The notes under the pieces: model-generated
Told to the model about the DNA's origin: nothing
Seen by the model: the letters and a program-made list of their open reading frames with translations, nothing else
Databases searched by the model: none
Translations under genes and position numbers: made by a program
In this document: positions 1 to 8,420 of the stretch, in pieces
Position numbering within the stretch: position 1 is the first letter of the stretch
Layout of the letters: every line of letters begins with the position of its first letter
Source of the DNA: Dehalococcoidia bacterium UBA3254
GTDB taxonomy: Bacteria > Chloroflexota > Dehalococcoidia > Dehalococcoidales > UBA3254
Assembly (NCBI GenBank): GCA_002362735.1
Contig: DEUU01000136.1
Coordinates: forward strand, 24,423 to 40,972
DNA: 16,550 nucleotides
Direction of reading: 5' to 3'

Positions 1-2
1 TA

Positions 3-1106
3 GCTAAAGATGGCACCACCCAGGTCTATAATGTTGAGGGTACTATCAGCTTAACTGCCAGGGGGAAGGAAGTAGTCGTTCCTGCAGGGTCCAGTAGTTC
101 TGTCAAGGTAGGAGACACTCCCGGTGCTCCCCAACCTGGGCTACCGCCAGGATCTGGTTCTGCAAATGCCACTTCGATTTCTTCACGGTCAGGATGGCAG
201 CAGACAGGGCTACAGCTTAATGCTGGGGATACCTTTTATGTGGAATATAAAGGAGGCAGCTGGACGGTTGATTATAGAAATTTTCCTTATGTTGGTTTAG
301 CCGGTTATTCATCTGATATAGATAAAACCATTGCAGCAGGATATAAATTTGACTCCTCAAAGACTTATGGTCATCTTCTGGGAAAAGTGGGCAATGGCAA
401 AGTCATATCGATAGGTAGTCAGGGAGGTCCGTTTAAAGCTGATACATCAGGATCTCTCTTTCTGAGGATCAATGATCTCGATACTTCCTTAGGAGATAAT
501 GATGGCGCGGTTACGGTTGGATTAAGAAGTTCGGCTACTCCGTCTCCAATATCATCTGCCAGCAGCAGCCTCGTTGCTCTTAACGTACCTGTTTCTGGTA
601 GCGGCGGATTCAACTATACCCAGGGGTCTTACCTGGAAGGTTTCGAGTTTACAGTCAAGAAAAAAATCAGTATCACCCATCTTGGGGCGTATGACTCCAA
701 CTATTCCCGCTTGCCTGATGGAAATGAAACATTTGCTCCAACAAAAGTCGCATTGTACAACATCACTACCCATACGTTGCTGGATTCTGTCACAGTTCAA
801 GCTACTGACCATGTGACCGGCATTTACCATTATGCTGCATTATCTACTCCAATTGCCTTAAACGTAAATGACCACTATGCTGTCGTCTGGGTCTCGGGCA
901 CTAACAAATATATCGCATCGCCATCTCTCACTATGGAGGCTGTCAACTCCGTTCTCACTTACGTGGGCTTCGCCGGACACGGACCAGACGGTCTCACGCA
1001 GACAAAAATCTTGGTCGAGCCTGATTGGTTTTATACCGAACTTAAGAATGGCATCAGTGCATTAAATTTTGACCTTGGACCAAACTTTATGTTTGTTGTG
1101 AACTGA
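3..1106 (+). CDS. Partial surface protein: FecR-like end, LecA-like domain, DUF4082-like domain
   Basis: The frame is open from the left edge of the window and ends at TGA 1104-1106, so only the C-terminal ~367 residues are seen; a GTG at 240 is in frame but lies inside a domain and is not the start. The first ~35 residues (VEGTISLTARGKEVVVPAGS) resemble the end of a FecR-type beta domain. A Pro/Gly/Ser linker follows (about 112-165). Next comes a module of ~110 residues (about 175-520) with the pattern of PA-IL/LecA-type sandwiches: GWQQTG, a GD strand, LLGKVGNG, then SGSLFLRIND and LGDNDGA. The last ~170 residues (GFEFTVKK, ITHLGAYDSN, VALYN) resemble DUF4082-like sandwiches common in exported proteins. 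No membrane anchor or sorting signal is seen at the C-terminus. Inference: an exported or membrane-tethered carbohydrate-binding protein whose N-terminal anchor lies outside the window. Domain names are from pattern memory, so the function is uncertain. Confidence 0.75.
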   Translation, partial: AKDGTTQVYNVEGTISLTARGKEVVVPAGSSSSVKVGDTPGAPQPGLPPGSGSANATSISSRSGWQQTGLQLNAGDTFYVEYKGGSWTVDYRNFPYVGLAGYSSDIDKTIAAGYKFDSSKTYGHLLGKVGNGKVISIGSQGGPFKADTSGSLFLRINDLDTSLGDNDGAVTVGLRSSATPSPISSASSSLVALNVPVSGSGGFNYTQGSYLEGFEFTVKKKISITHLGAYDSNYSRLPDGNETFAPTKVALYNITTHTLLDSVTVQATDHVTGIYHYAALSTPIALNVNDHYAVVWVSGTNKYIASPSLTMEAVNSVLTYVGFAGHGPDGLTQTKILVEPDWFYTELKNGISALNFDLGPNFMFVVN

Positions 1107-1192
1107 TCTTAAATATATGAATAAAATGGCCATTTTCTCAATGTAATAATATGATGACTTTTTTTCGGGATGCTTGAGGCGGTTTGAGATCT

Positions 1193-1231
1193 TTAACCCA
1201 GGTTAATCATAAATCTGTAAAATGATATAAT
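1193..1231 (+). promoter_or_regulatory. Putative leaderless promoter with an inverted repeat at the -35
   Basis: A consensus -10 TATAAT lies at 1226-1231, only 6 nt before the ATG at 1238, and no Shine-Dalgarno sequence precedes that ATG. This arrangement predicts a transcript starting at or next to the start codon. At the -35 spacing (1203-1208) there is only a weak TTAATC, which overlaps the right arm of a perfect inverted repeat TTAACC-CA-GGTTAA (1193-1206). The repeat could be an operator or activator site; this is inference from position. Confidence 0.45.
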
Positions 1232-1237
1232 TGCTAA

Positions 1238-2074
1238 ATGCTCAATAGATTACCGGCAAAGTTACATTGGTTTTCAGCCATAATATTGGTCATATTATTT
1301 TTATGCACCTTCACCTCATGTCAGCAAAAAACTCAGACTGAATCGCCCTTAAATGTACTTTTTATCGGAAATAGTTACACCTCGGCCAATTCACTACCAA
1401 CTGTTTTCCAGAAGATCGCCTTTGATGCTGGCAGAGCCCGTCCTGAAGTTAAATCTGATACACCCGGAGGTTATACTTTCAAGGAGCATCTGGATAGTTC
1501 TGCTACTCGTTCAATGATTTCCGGGCACCATTGGGATGTGGTTATTATGCAGGAACAGAGCGAAGTTCCCTCAGCGGCCCAAGTAATGCCAGAGGTAAAT
1601 AAAAACTTCCTGGACGGCGCTAAGGGGTTATACAAACTGATAAAAGACTCTAATCCTGATTCTCGAATAATTCTCTTTGAAACCTGGGCTCGTCATGCCG
1701 ATTTATGGACGAACGGCGCGATCGTTCCTGACAGAGATGGCAAAAGCCCTGCCGACATGCTCCAACGTCTAAAGGCTGGATACGAAGAAGCCGCCCAATC
1801 AGCGGTAAGACTGGAAGGCCCTCCCATTGAAATCGCCAGGGTGGGCGAGCTTTGGGATATTAATTACAAATCTATTTCCCCGATCAGATTACATGACTCT
1901 GACGGATCTCATCCAAACTTTGCCGGTTCATATCTAGCGGCTTTGGATATTTATGTTACTGTATACGGCATAATGCCAGAGAAGTTAAACTACCGCGGTT
2001 CCCTCGAAAAAGATCAAGCTGAATGGTTACGAGAGTTAGTAAGCCACAATCTCCCAAACATTCAAAACCAATAG
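1238..2074 (+). CDS. SGNH/GDSL-type hydrolase lipoprotein
   Basis: 278 aa. Residues 1-28 form a lipoprotein signal peptide: basic N-terminus, hydrophobic core WFSAIILVILFLCTF, and a Cys28 in an FTSC lipobox. The mature protein starts with the SGNH block I motif FIGNSYTS, in which Ser46 would be the nucleophile (GNS in place of GDS). The C-terminal block V is DGSHPN, with Asp222 and His225 as the other catalytic residues. The length fits SGNH hydrolases that act as esterases or carbohydrate deacetylases; the substrate cannot be told. It is predicted to sit on the outer face of the cytoplasmic membrane. It lies 131 bp after the surface-protein gene with its own -10 box, so co-transcription is not required. 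The chosen ATG gives a complete signal peptide and sits 6 nt after TATAAT. Confidence 0.8.
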   Translation: MLNRLPAKLHWFSAIILVILFLCTFTSCQQKTQTESPLNVLFIGNSYTSANSLPTVFQKIAFDAGRARPEVKSDTPGGYTFKEHLDSSATRSMISGHHWDVVIMQEQSEVPSAAQVMPEVNKNFLDGAKGLYKLIKDSNPDSRIILFETWARHADLWTNGAIVPDRDGKSPADMLQRLKAGYEEAAQSAVRLEGPPIEIARVGELWDINYKSISPIRLHDSDGSHPNFAGSYLAALDIYVTVYGIMPEKLNYRGSLEKDQAEWLRELVSHNLPNIQNQ

Positions 2075-2080
2075 TCAGGT

Positions 2081-2102
2081 GGCAAAAAAGGTTATTTTTG
2101 CC
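2081..2102 (+). terminator. Stem-loop after the SGNH hydrolase gene
   Basis: An 8-bp stem, GGCAAAAA (2081-2088) with TTTTTGCC (2095-2102), has a 6-nt loop and starts 7 nt after the stop codon. No U-run follows the stem, so it is a weak intrinsic-terminator candidate. The rest of the 2103-2345 gap holds a small ggcaa/ttgcc hairpin (2294-2307) upstream of the kinase gene and no convincing ORF. Confidence 0.4.
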
Positions 2103-2345
2103 TCCCTGGTGGGAATTCAAATGTCGGCATCCCAACAAATTAACAGTATTACCCCAAAAGACCCCTTTATCAATTAATGAACCAGTTCGATTATAAGTAA
2201 TTCTGCCATTCTTAACTAGGTGTTTTAAACGTATATTTTTTAGGTAATTAGGGGTAGAGTAGGAACACAAGACGTAGTTCGAAGGAAGTCTATGGCAATT
2301 ATTTGCCTGTGGCAACTTGTATGTTCTATGGTTTGGAGAATCTAG

Positions 2346-4494
2346 ATGGCAGAACAAAGACAAAAGGACAATATCAAAAATTCTGTAACCAGTGAGAAGC
2401 CTTTCATGGTTGATTTTGAGGATATTCCCGGGTTAACTGCTGATGATATCAACAACCTGGTACAGAAACTCAAACTAGATCAGCTTGAGATAGAAGCTCA
2501 AGTTGAAGAGCTGAAAAACAGCCAAAAAGAGCTTAGAGAAAACGAAGAATATTTCAGGCGGATGTTTGATTCCGCTTTAGCCGGTATTATGGTTATCGAT
2601 GCCGAAAATTTTACTATTATTGATATCAATAACATGGCTGTGAAAATGATAGGATATGAAAAATCGCATATCGTCGGTAACGTATGCCATAACTTTGTCT
2701 GTCCAGCTGAAAAAGGGAAATGCCCGGTTATCGATCTCGCACAAAATATAGATAATTCAGAACGTACGCTGGTGTCCATGACCGGCCCTAAAGATATATT
2801 AAAAAGTGTCGTTCCTATTCTAAGAAATGGTAAAAAACAATTACTGGAGATAATTATCGATAATACCGAGCGCAAGAAAGTTGGATTGGTAATTTAGAAT
2901 CAGTTGAGAATTATTCAGGCTACTAACCTGATACTGCAAGAAGCATTAACATCCAGAACGGAAGAACAGTTAGGCCAGTTTTGCCTGAAACATGCTGTAG
3001 AACTAACCGAGAGCAATTGTGGTTTTATCTATGAAATAACCCCTTCAGGATTACGGGATATAGCTACTTACAACCCCATGTGGGATGAATGCCGAACTAT
3101 CGATCAAAAGGCTCACCTAAAGTTATCAATCAATAGGAAGATTTTCGGTCTTTTTGGCAAAGTGATAATGGACGAGAAAAGCTTGATAGCAAATGATCCA
3201 ACCCATCACCCTGCCAGGATTGGGATACCTCAGGGACATCCCCCCTTTATCTTCTTTTCTGGGAGTTCCCTTAAAGAATAATGGAAAAACAACTGGCATA
3301 ATAGGGGTGTCTAACCGTGAAGGGGGTTATACTGATTCGCAGCAAAAAGCCCTGGAGCAACTTGCTCCGGCTATAATCGAAACAATTATGAGAAAAAGGG
3401 CTGAAGACGCTATTGTTGACTATAACGAAGAATTAGAACAAAAAATTGAAGAACGAACGACTTCTCTGAAAGCAAGTGAAGAGAGATATCGTCTGCTGGT
3501 GGAAAATGCCAGTGAGGCTGTAGTCGTAGCCCAGGGCGAAAAACTTATATTTTTTAACAAACAAACTGAAGAACTATCGGGTTATTCCAAAGAGGAGCTC
3601 GCTAAAAGATCATTCGTTAATTTCTTTCTTCCAGAAGATCGGGATACTATGATCACTTACTTTAGAGCACGTATTAGAGGAGAGAATGTTCCAAGCAGGT
3701 ATGAATTAAGAGTCCTCGATAAAAATGGCCGGATTAAATGGGTAGATATCAATACATCTTTTATAACCTGGAATGGATATCCCGCGGTTTTAGGTTTAAT
3801 CACGGATATCACCGAACGAAAGAACCTGGAACAAACACTCAGGGATTACGCCATTAGGATCACCCAGGTGCAGGAAGAGGAAAGGAAAAGGATTGCTTAT
3901 GAGCTGCATGATGATACTGCTCAATATGTCGCTCTCCTTAAACTGGAAATTGATTCTATCTTAAATTCAGGAGAGATCCAATCACCCAGGATATTGGAGA
4001 AACTAAAGTATTTGAACAGGGATGCCTCTCGAGCGGTAGACGATATCCGCCGTTACAGCCATGAACTCAGACCAGGAGTCCTGGAACACCTGGGACTTCA
4101 GGCCGCTCTTGAACAGATGGCTGAAGATCATAATAAACTCGGTCAAATCCATGTCTATGTTAATGTAGACGGAGTTGAACCAGATTTATCCGAAGATATC
4201 AGATTAGGCTTTTTCCGCATTGCCCAGGAAGCCATCAGTAATGCCCGTAAGCATGCCAGAGTCCCATCTGCTCTGGTTAAACTGAATTTTAACGACCATA
4301 AAATAATTATGTTAGTGAGTGATAAAGGTATCGGTTTCGACCCACAAAAGGCGGTTTCTCGGCTGGGAGAAACAGGCAGTCTGGGACTCATGAGTATGCA
4401 GGAGAGAGCCAGGTTGATTGGAGCTAATCTGAAAATAGATTCTCAGCCTGGCCAAGGAACTACTATCCGGGTTGAAAAGTTATTGAGTAATTGA
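2346..4494 (+). pseudogene. Sensor histidine kinase (PAS-GAF-PAS-HisKA_3-HATPase_c), interrupted
   Basis: Reading through two lesions gives a ~715-residue soluble NarL-type sensor kinase with no membrane segment. Order: coiled coil (residues ~35-68), PAS1 with Cys114, Cys119 and Cys126, GAF (from about 2904), coiled coil, PAS2 (about 3484-3820), HisKA_3 with H-box RIAYELHDDTAQ (phospho-acceptor His codon 3907-3909), and HATPase_c with an N-box-like EAISNARKHA, a G-box DKGIGFD and SLGLMSMQERA. The start ATG 2346 has a GGAG Shine-Dalgarno sequence at 2335-2338. Lesion 1: in-frame TAG at 2895-2897 between PAS1 and GAF; the frame continues directly as NQLRIIQATNLILQEAL. Lesion 2: the GAF frame is lost at a run of six C (3240-3245); removing one C joins IGIPQGHPP to LSSFLGVPL and restores the domain. 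The piece from 3193 (PAS2 plus kinase core) could still act alone if translated, but it has no evident start site. A partner response regulator is not adjacent. Family is clear; that it is non-functional is inferred. Confidence 0.85.
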
Positions 4495-4495
4495 A

Positions 4496-4532
4496 AAATA
4501 GCCCTCACTGTACTGTAATGCGAGGGCTATTT
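4496..4532 (+). terminator. Intrinsic terminator-like hairpin after the kinase gene
   Basis: A perfect 11-bp stem AAATAGCCCTC (4496-4506) / GAGGGCTATTT (4522-4532) with a 15-nt loop begins 2 nt after the kinase stop. A-rich upstream and T-rich downstream arms suit termination. It separates the kinase from the nucleotidyltransferase gene. Confidence 0.7.
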
Positions 4533-4574
4533 ATGACTCATTCAATGATATCCAAACTTCTGCCAATATTCAGA

Positions 4575-4580
4575 TAAAAT
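4575..4580 (+). promoter_or_regulatory. Putative -10 box of a leaderless promoter
   Basis: TAAAAT at 4575-4580 lies 6 nt before the ATG at 4587. There is no Shine-Dalgarno sequence and no convincing -35. The same geometry is seen at 1226-1231 and 5458-5463, which is the main support. Confidence 0.35.
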
Positions 4581-4586
4581 AAAATT

Positions 4587-5189
4587 ATGAACCTGGATTT
4601 AATAAAAGCAGTGCCAGCTTCACTGAAGCAGCATCCGGCGGTCAGGAACGTTGAACTCACTGGATCTCGGAAAAATGGCACCGCGACCAGATGGTCGGAC
4701 TGGGACTTTGTCGTAGAAACTACTGACTTTGATGTAGTATCCGCCAGTTTACCCCGGCTGACCCGCAATCTGGAACCAATTTCTTATCTCTGGGACCCCC
4801 TCAGCGATTACTGGGTTTTCATGTCTATTCTCAAGGGCCCGATCAAAGTTGACCTTATTTTTACTATGCCGCATCAGCACGAGATGCCCTGGGTTGTGAA
4901 CAAGGAAACCCTGAATGAGATAAATAGTCATTTTTGGGATTGGATTCTCTGGATTGGCAGCAAGCATATTCGCGGGCTGAATAATATGGTCCAGGAAGAA
5001 TTAAAGAAAATGTATTCATTTCTCCTATCTCCTCTGGGTGTGAAAAACAGGCCGGCTTCGATAGAGGAGGCAGTTAATAATTTTCTTCTGGTGTTTCTAA
5101 AACAGAAAGACCTGCTTCAACAAGAAATCGATTCGTCCCTGGAGATAGAAGTACTGAAAGGTTTGAGAACTATGGGTTTCAGGGTATAA
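4587..5189 (+). CDS. Nucleotidyltransferase-fold protein (aminoglycoside adenylyltransferase-like)
   Basis: 200 aa, apparently complete. The N-terminal half has the polymerase-beta-type nucleotidyltransferase signature TGSRKNG...SDWDF (residues 25-41), with Asp38 and Asp40 as metal ligands, and a third acidic residue, Asp89, in the strand IKVDLIF. The C-terminal ~90 residues are helical, as in aminoglycoside nucleotidyltransferase-like proteins. Such proteins transfer a nucleotide to small molecules or to proteins; the substrate cannot be deduced. It is flanked by a terminator upstream and a 282-bp gap downstream, so it is probably monocistronic. The ATG is preceded by a -10 box at leaderless spacing. 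Confidence 0.75.
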   Translation: MNLDLIKAVPASLKQHPAVRNVELTGSRKNGTATRWSDWDFVVETTDFDVVSASLPRLTRNLEPISYLWDPLSDYWVFMSILKGPIKVDLIFTMPHQHEMPWVVNKETLNEINSHFWDWILWIGSKHIRGLNNMVQEELKKMYSFLLSPLGVKNRPASIEEAVNNFLLVFLKQKDLLQQEIDSSLEIEVLKGLRTMGFRV

Positions 5190-5434
5190 ATTCGCTTCTA
5201 TTTTTAATAATGTTCCATCGCGTTTACCGGGCCTCTAACCTGAATGGCAAACCTGCGCACGTTTAGGGAGTATTGCTGATGTTTGACCAGTGGTATGAAT
5301 AAACAATCGGAAAATTGCTACTTTGCATCATTTTGCAATGGTAAAAATTAATAGCCCTTTATAACCAATAATTGGGGGCCATTTTTTAGTATAGGCAGAA
5401 TAATATCTCTCACCATATATACCGCCTTAACCTA

Positions 5435-5463
5435 TTGATAGTCAGGAAACCTGAGGTTATAAT
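5435..5463 (+). promoter_or_regulatory. Near-consensus sigma-70 promoter with an operator-like dyad, leaderless
   Basis: TTGATA (5435-5440) and TATAAT (5458-5463) are separated by exactly 17 nt. The predicted start of transcription (about 5470) falls at the ATG at 5472, so the mRNA would be leaderless, in keeping with the lack of a Shine-Dalgarno sequence. The spacer contains a perfect inverted repeat TCAGG-AAA-CCTGA (5442-5454), a good place for a repressor or autoregulator to bind. The rest of the 5190-5434 gap shows no gene; a T-run follows a G-rich stretch at about 5374-5387. Confidence 0.75.
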
Positions 5464-5471
5464 GGCGTCAA

Positions 5472-8043
5472 ATGGTTACGACGCTCGCAACCACCAAGAT
5501 TTGTGTACCGCGCCTGCGAAATAACCTGGTGCAGCGTAAAAAATTGGTGGAGAACCTTCAAGCCGGCTTATTCTGTCCTCTGACACTGATCTCTGCTCCA
5601 GCCGGATATGGTAAGACCACTCTGCTGGCAGAATTAGCTGCCCATATACCTGTAACATGGCTTTCCCTGGATGATGGAGATAATGACCCGATCAGTTCTG
5701 GTCTAATTTTATTTCGGATTTGCAATCAAGAAGCCCACAGATTGGAATGCTGGAATTACAAATGCTTTTAGCACCCCACTCCCCACCCTTACGCTCTGTT
5801 TTAGTTCCATTGATTAATGAAATTTCGGCAATAGAGCCATCCCTTCAACCTTGTATCATGGTGCTGGATGATTACCATCTGATTATATCTAGAGAAATCC
5901 ATGAAGAACTCTCCTTTCTTATTGAACACCTTCCGCAGCAGCTGCGTTTGATAATAGCTACCCGTGCTGATCCTCCACTGCCGCTGGCCAGACTGCGTGC
6001 TCGCAGCCAGCTCAGTGAATTTCGCGCTCAAGAACTGCGATTTACAGCATTGGAAATGGAGGACTTGCTGAACGGTATTACAGGTTTGGAGCTAACTAGA
6101 GATAATTTAGCAGCTATGGATATGCGTACTGAAGGCTGGATAGCCGGTCTGCAAATGGCGGCGATATCCTTGCAAAAACAGAAGGATGTACCGGGATTTA
6201 TTGACACTTTCACCGGTACTCATCGCCATATTCTGGACTTTCTCACGGAAGAAGTACTGAACCTGCAAACGGAGGAAACCCGCGAGTTTTTACTGGAGAC
6301 ATCTATCCTGCACTATTTAAACGGCCAACTCTGTGATGCTGTAACCAAACATAAGAACGGGTTTGCGATGCTGGAACAGTTGGAAAAAGCTAATCTTTTT
6401 CTGGTGCCTATCGATGAAGATCGAAGATGGTATCGCTACCATCACCTCTTTGCCTCGTTTCTTGAAGCTCGTTTGCGGCGTCTGAAACCGAATTATATCA
6501 ATGACCTTAACCGCAGAGCTACCATCTGGTTCCGGCAAAATGGACTCATAGATGAGGCGGTATCTTACGCTCTGGCAGCCGAAGATTTTGATATGACAGC
6601 AGAAATAATAGATTTAGCTGCGCCTGAGCGTATTGTGCGCATGGAATATCGAACTGTTCTTAACTGGCTCAGCAAGTTGCCTTCCGAAATTATTCTTAAA
6701 TATCACAGATTGGCTTTATATTATGCATTCATATATGCCAAGCTTGGCCAAATAGAATCCGCAGAGACCTGGCTTAAGCGGATTGAAGGCGTACCTCTGG
6801 CTTTTCCTACTTCGCACACAGTCAAGAATATAACTCTGGCTCATATAGCCATCGCCCATCAAGATGATCCCAAAGCCATCGAGCTTTTAAAGAGAGTTAT
6901 AAATGATGATCTCGGGCTTGAGGCAGGTAGTCTGATTGCATTGCGCAATCATGCCTTACAATTATTTGCCAGTTTTCTTCTCAGTCAAATCTATAAAGCA
7001 CACGGGCATCTTCATCTGGCCAGTCAAACCTGCCTGGAGGCATTAGGCAATAATCGTGAATCTCTGCCAACAGACCCATTTTCAGTTCTTTTGGGCTGGC
7101 TTCATGTGCCCCTGGCTGAGTTACTGTATGAACAAAATAAACTGGATGACGCTGTGCAGCACGCTGTTACGGGAATAAAAATAGCTATTCAGAAAAAGGA
7201 TGCGAGCCTTGAGGGATATGGGATGACCGTTTTAGAAATAATTCGTCGGGCCCGGAAAAATAATTCTGGAGAACAGAATGATCAAAATTCTGAGATGACG
7301 GTTAATGGCTCAGACCTGCTGACTGCGACCAGTTACTCAGCCTATCCCACCATGACCTTACCTCTGCACTTGCGGATGCGGTTTGCGGCAAGCGATCTGG
7401 AGGCAGTTAAACAGTGTTTAAAAAAGTATCAGGCAACCTCTAATATCGACCAATGGTCAATTGCCTGGCCTCATAATTCGGTGGGAATTGCCCGGGGTAT
7501 GCCAGCTTGGCTGAAGGGAATTTTAATGAAGCCAGGTTGTATTTAGAAGACCTGCAGCAAGTAACAGAAAAGACCGGGCGAACCGGCGATCTTATTGAAG
7601 TGCGACTGCTCCTGGCATTGACTTTAAAGGTTACCGGAGATGATACCGGCGCAATCAGGTTATTAACCCGGGTAATATCTCTGGCTGAACAGGAAGGTTA
7701 TTTTCGCATTTTCATTGACATGGGAATAACTATGACTTCACTTCTAAAAGAGACTATAAGACAGTATCAGCCCTCTGACTTCATTCGCCGCTTATTGAGC
7801 GAATGCGAAACAAAACCTTTCCGATCTACAATTGGCGCCGTTTTTCTCAGTGAGCCGCTCACCTCACGAGAGCTTGAAATATTAAAATTATTAGCGGATG
7901 ATCTATCTAACCAGGAAATAGCCCGCAAGCTAATACTGTCAATAGGCACTGTCGAGACCCACGCTAACCATATCTACGCCAAACTGGGAGTAACCAACCG
8001 CGCTCAGGCTATAAAGCGAGCAACCAATCTCAATCTTCTCTAA
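5472..8043 (+). pseudogene. MalT-type LuxR-family ATP-dependent transcriptional regulator, double frameshift
   Basis: With two bases restored the gene encodes ~857 residues, the usual size for MalT-like STAND regulators. Domains: P-loop ATPase with Walker A APAGYGKTT (residues 42-50) and the family motif SLDDGDNDP; Walker B MVLDDYHLI (codons near 5860-5885); winged-helix and TPR-like sensor region; C-terminal LuxR HTH (about 7855-8040: LTSRELEILKLLADDLSNQE, then GTVETHANHIYAKLGVTNR). Lesion 1 is near 5691: after GDNDP the frame runs to a stop at 5771, while another frame continues QFWSNFISDLQSRSPQ, so one base is missing around ccgatcag. Lesion 2 is near 7494: cgg ggt atg should probably read cgg ggg tat, giving IARGYASLAEGNF; one G of a G-run is missing (four present, five needed). 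Members sense a small effector and activate sigma-70 promoters. In the present frames the HTH is separated from the ATPase, so the product is likely inactive unless the frameshifts are sequencing errors. The neighbouring promoter is intact. Confidence 0.88.
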
Positions 8044-8162
8044 TCTCTGGTTTTTCCTCAAAAATAATCCTCAAAATATATCTCCGGATAGACGACTTTC
8101 TATCTTTCCGCAAGATAAAATTAATCCAGATATAGAAATTGATGAGGCTGGAAAGATCAGAA

Positions 8163-8420
8163 ATGGCATCAAAAGGCAAGAAGCCAACAACTTATTACCA
8201 GATCATTGTAAAAGGCCATTTAGAAACAACCTGGGCCAGCTGGTTTGATGGAATGGAAGTCCAGAACCTTCCCAGCGGATAAGCCAGTTTATCTGGACAA
8301 ATTAAAGACCAGGCAATGCTCCACGGACTTCTGATCCAGATTCGCGATATGAGGTTGCCATTGATTTCACTGAACTGTCTATCAAATAAAGGAATAAAAA
8401 ATATAGGAGGATATAGATAA
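8163..8420 (+). pseudogene. Small 'VKGHLxxxWxxWFDG' family protein with internal stop
   Basis: The ATG at 8163 starts a frame reading MASKGKKPTTYYQIIVKGHL, then TTWASWFDGMEVQNLPSG, then TAA at 8280-8282, then directly ASLSGQIKDQAMLHGLLIQI and RDMRLPLISLN to a TAA at 8418-8420 (85 codons besides the terminal stop). I recognise this as a small protein family, common in Chloroflexota, with the pattern KGHL..W..WFDG...NGE..LSG...DQAALHGLL..IRDL.LPL.S; its function is unknown. The internal TAA occupies the position that usually holds Glu/Gln in the NGE element, so a single substitution is enough to explain it. The final stop overlaps the ATG of the next gene by one base (TAATG), indicating an original two-gene unit. 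Whether the 39-residue product has any role is not visible. Confidence 0.7.

Noticed and set aside
240..242. GTG as start of the first gene
   Set aside because: The frame is open to the window edge and the upstream residues belong to recognisable domains.
1123..1136. Palindrome AAAATGGCCATTTT after the first gene
   Set aside because: Perfect dyad, but short and AT-rich; as a hairpin it has only a 5-bp A/T stem, so neither a terminator nor an operator can be claimed.
1956..2363. 135-aa antisense frame
   Set aside because: It overlaps the end of the hydrolase and an intergenic gap, with no recognisable motif or ribosome binding site.
2895..2897. TAG read-through (pyrrolysine or suppression) in the kinase
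   Set aside because: The same gene also has a frameshift downstream, and no pyl genes are in view.
3237..3250. Programmed +1 ribosomal frameshift at CAT CCC CCC
   Set aside because: No stimulator hairpin or Shine-Dalgarno-like element was seen, and the upstream TAG already ends translation.
2904..3281. Separate GAF protein starting at TTG 2904
   Set aside because: It is in the same frame directly after the TAG, has no Shine-Dalgarno sequence, and ends within the GAF domain.
7507..8043. Independent LuxR-type response regulator
   Set aside because: It lacks a receiver domain and begins in the TPR region; it is the 3' part of the frameshifted MalT-like gene.
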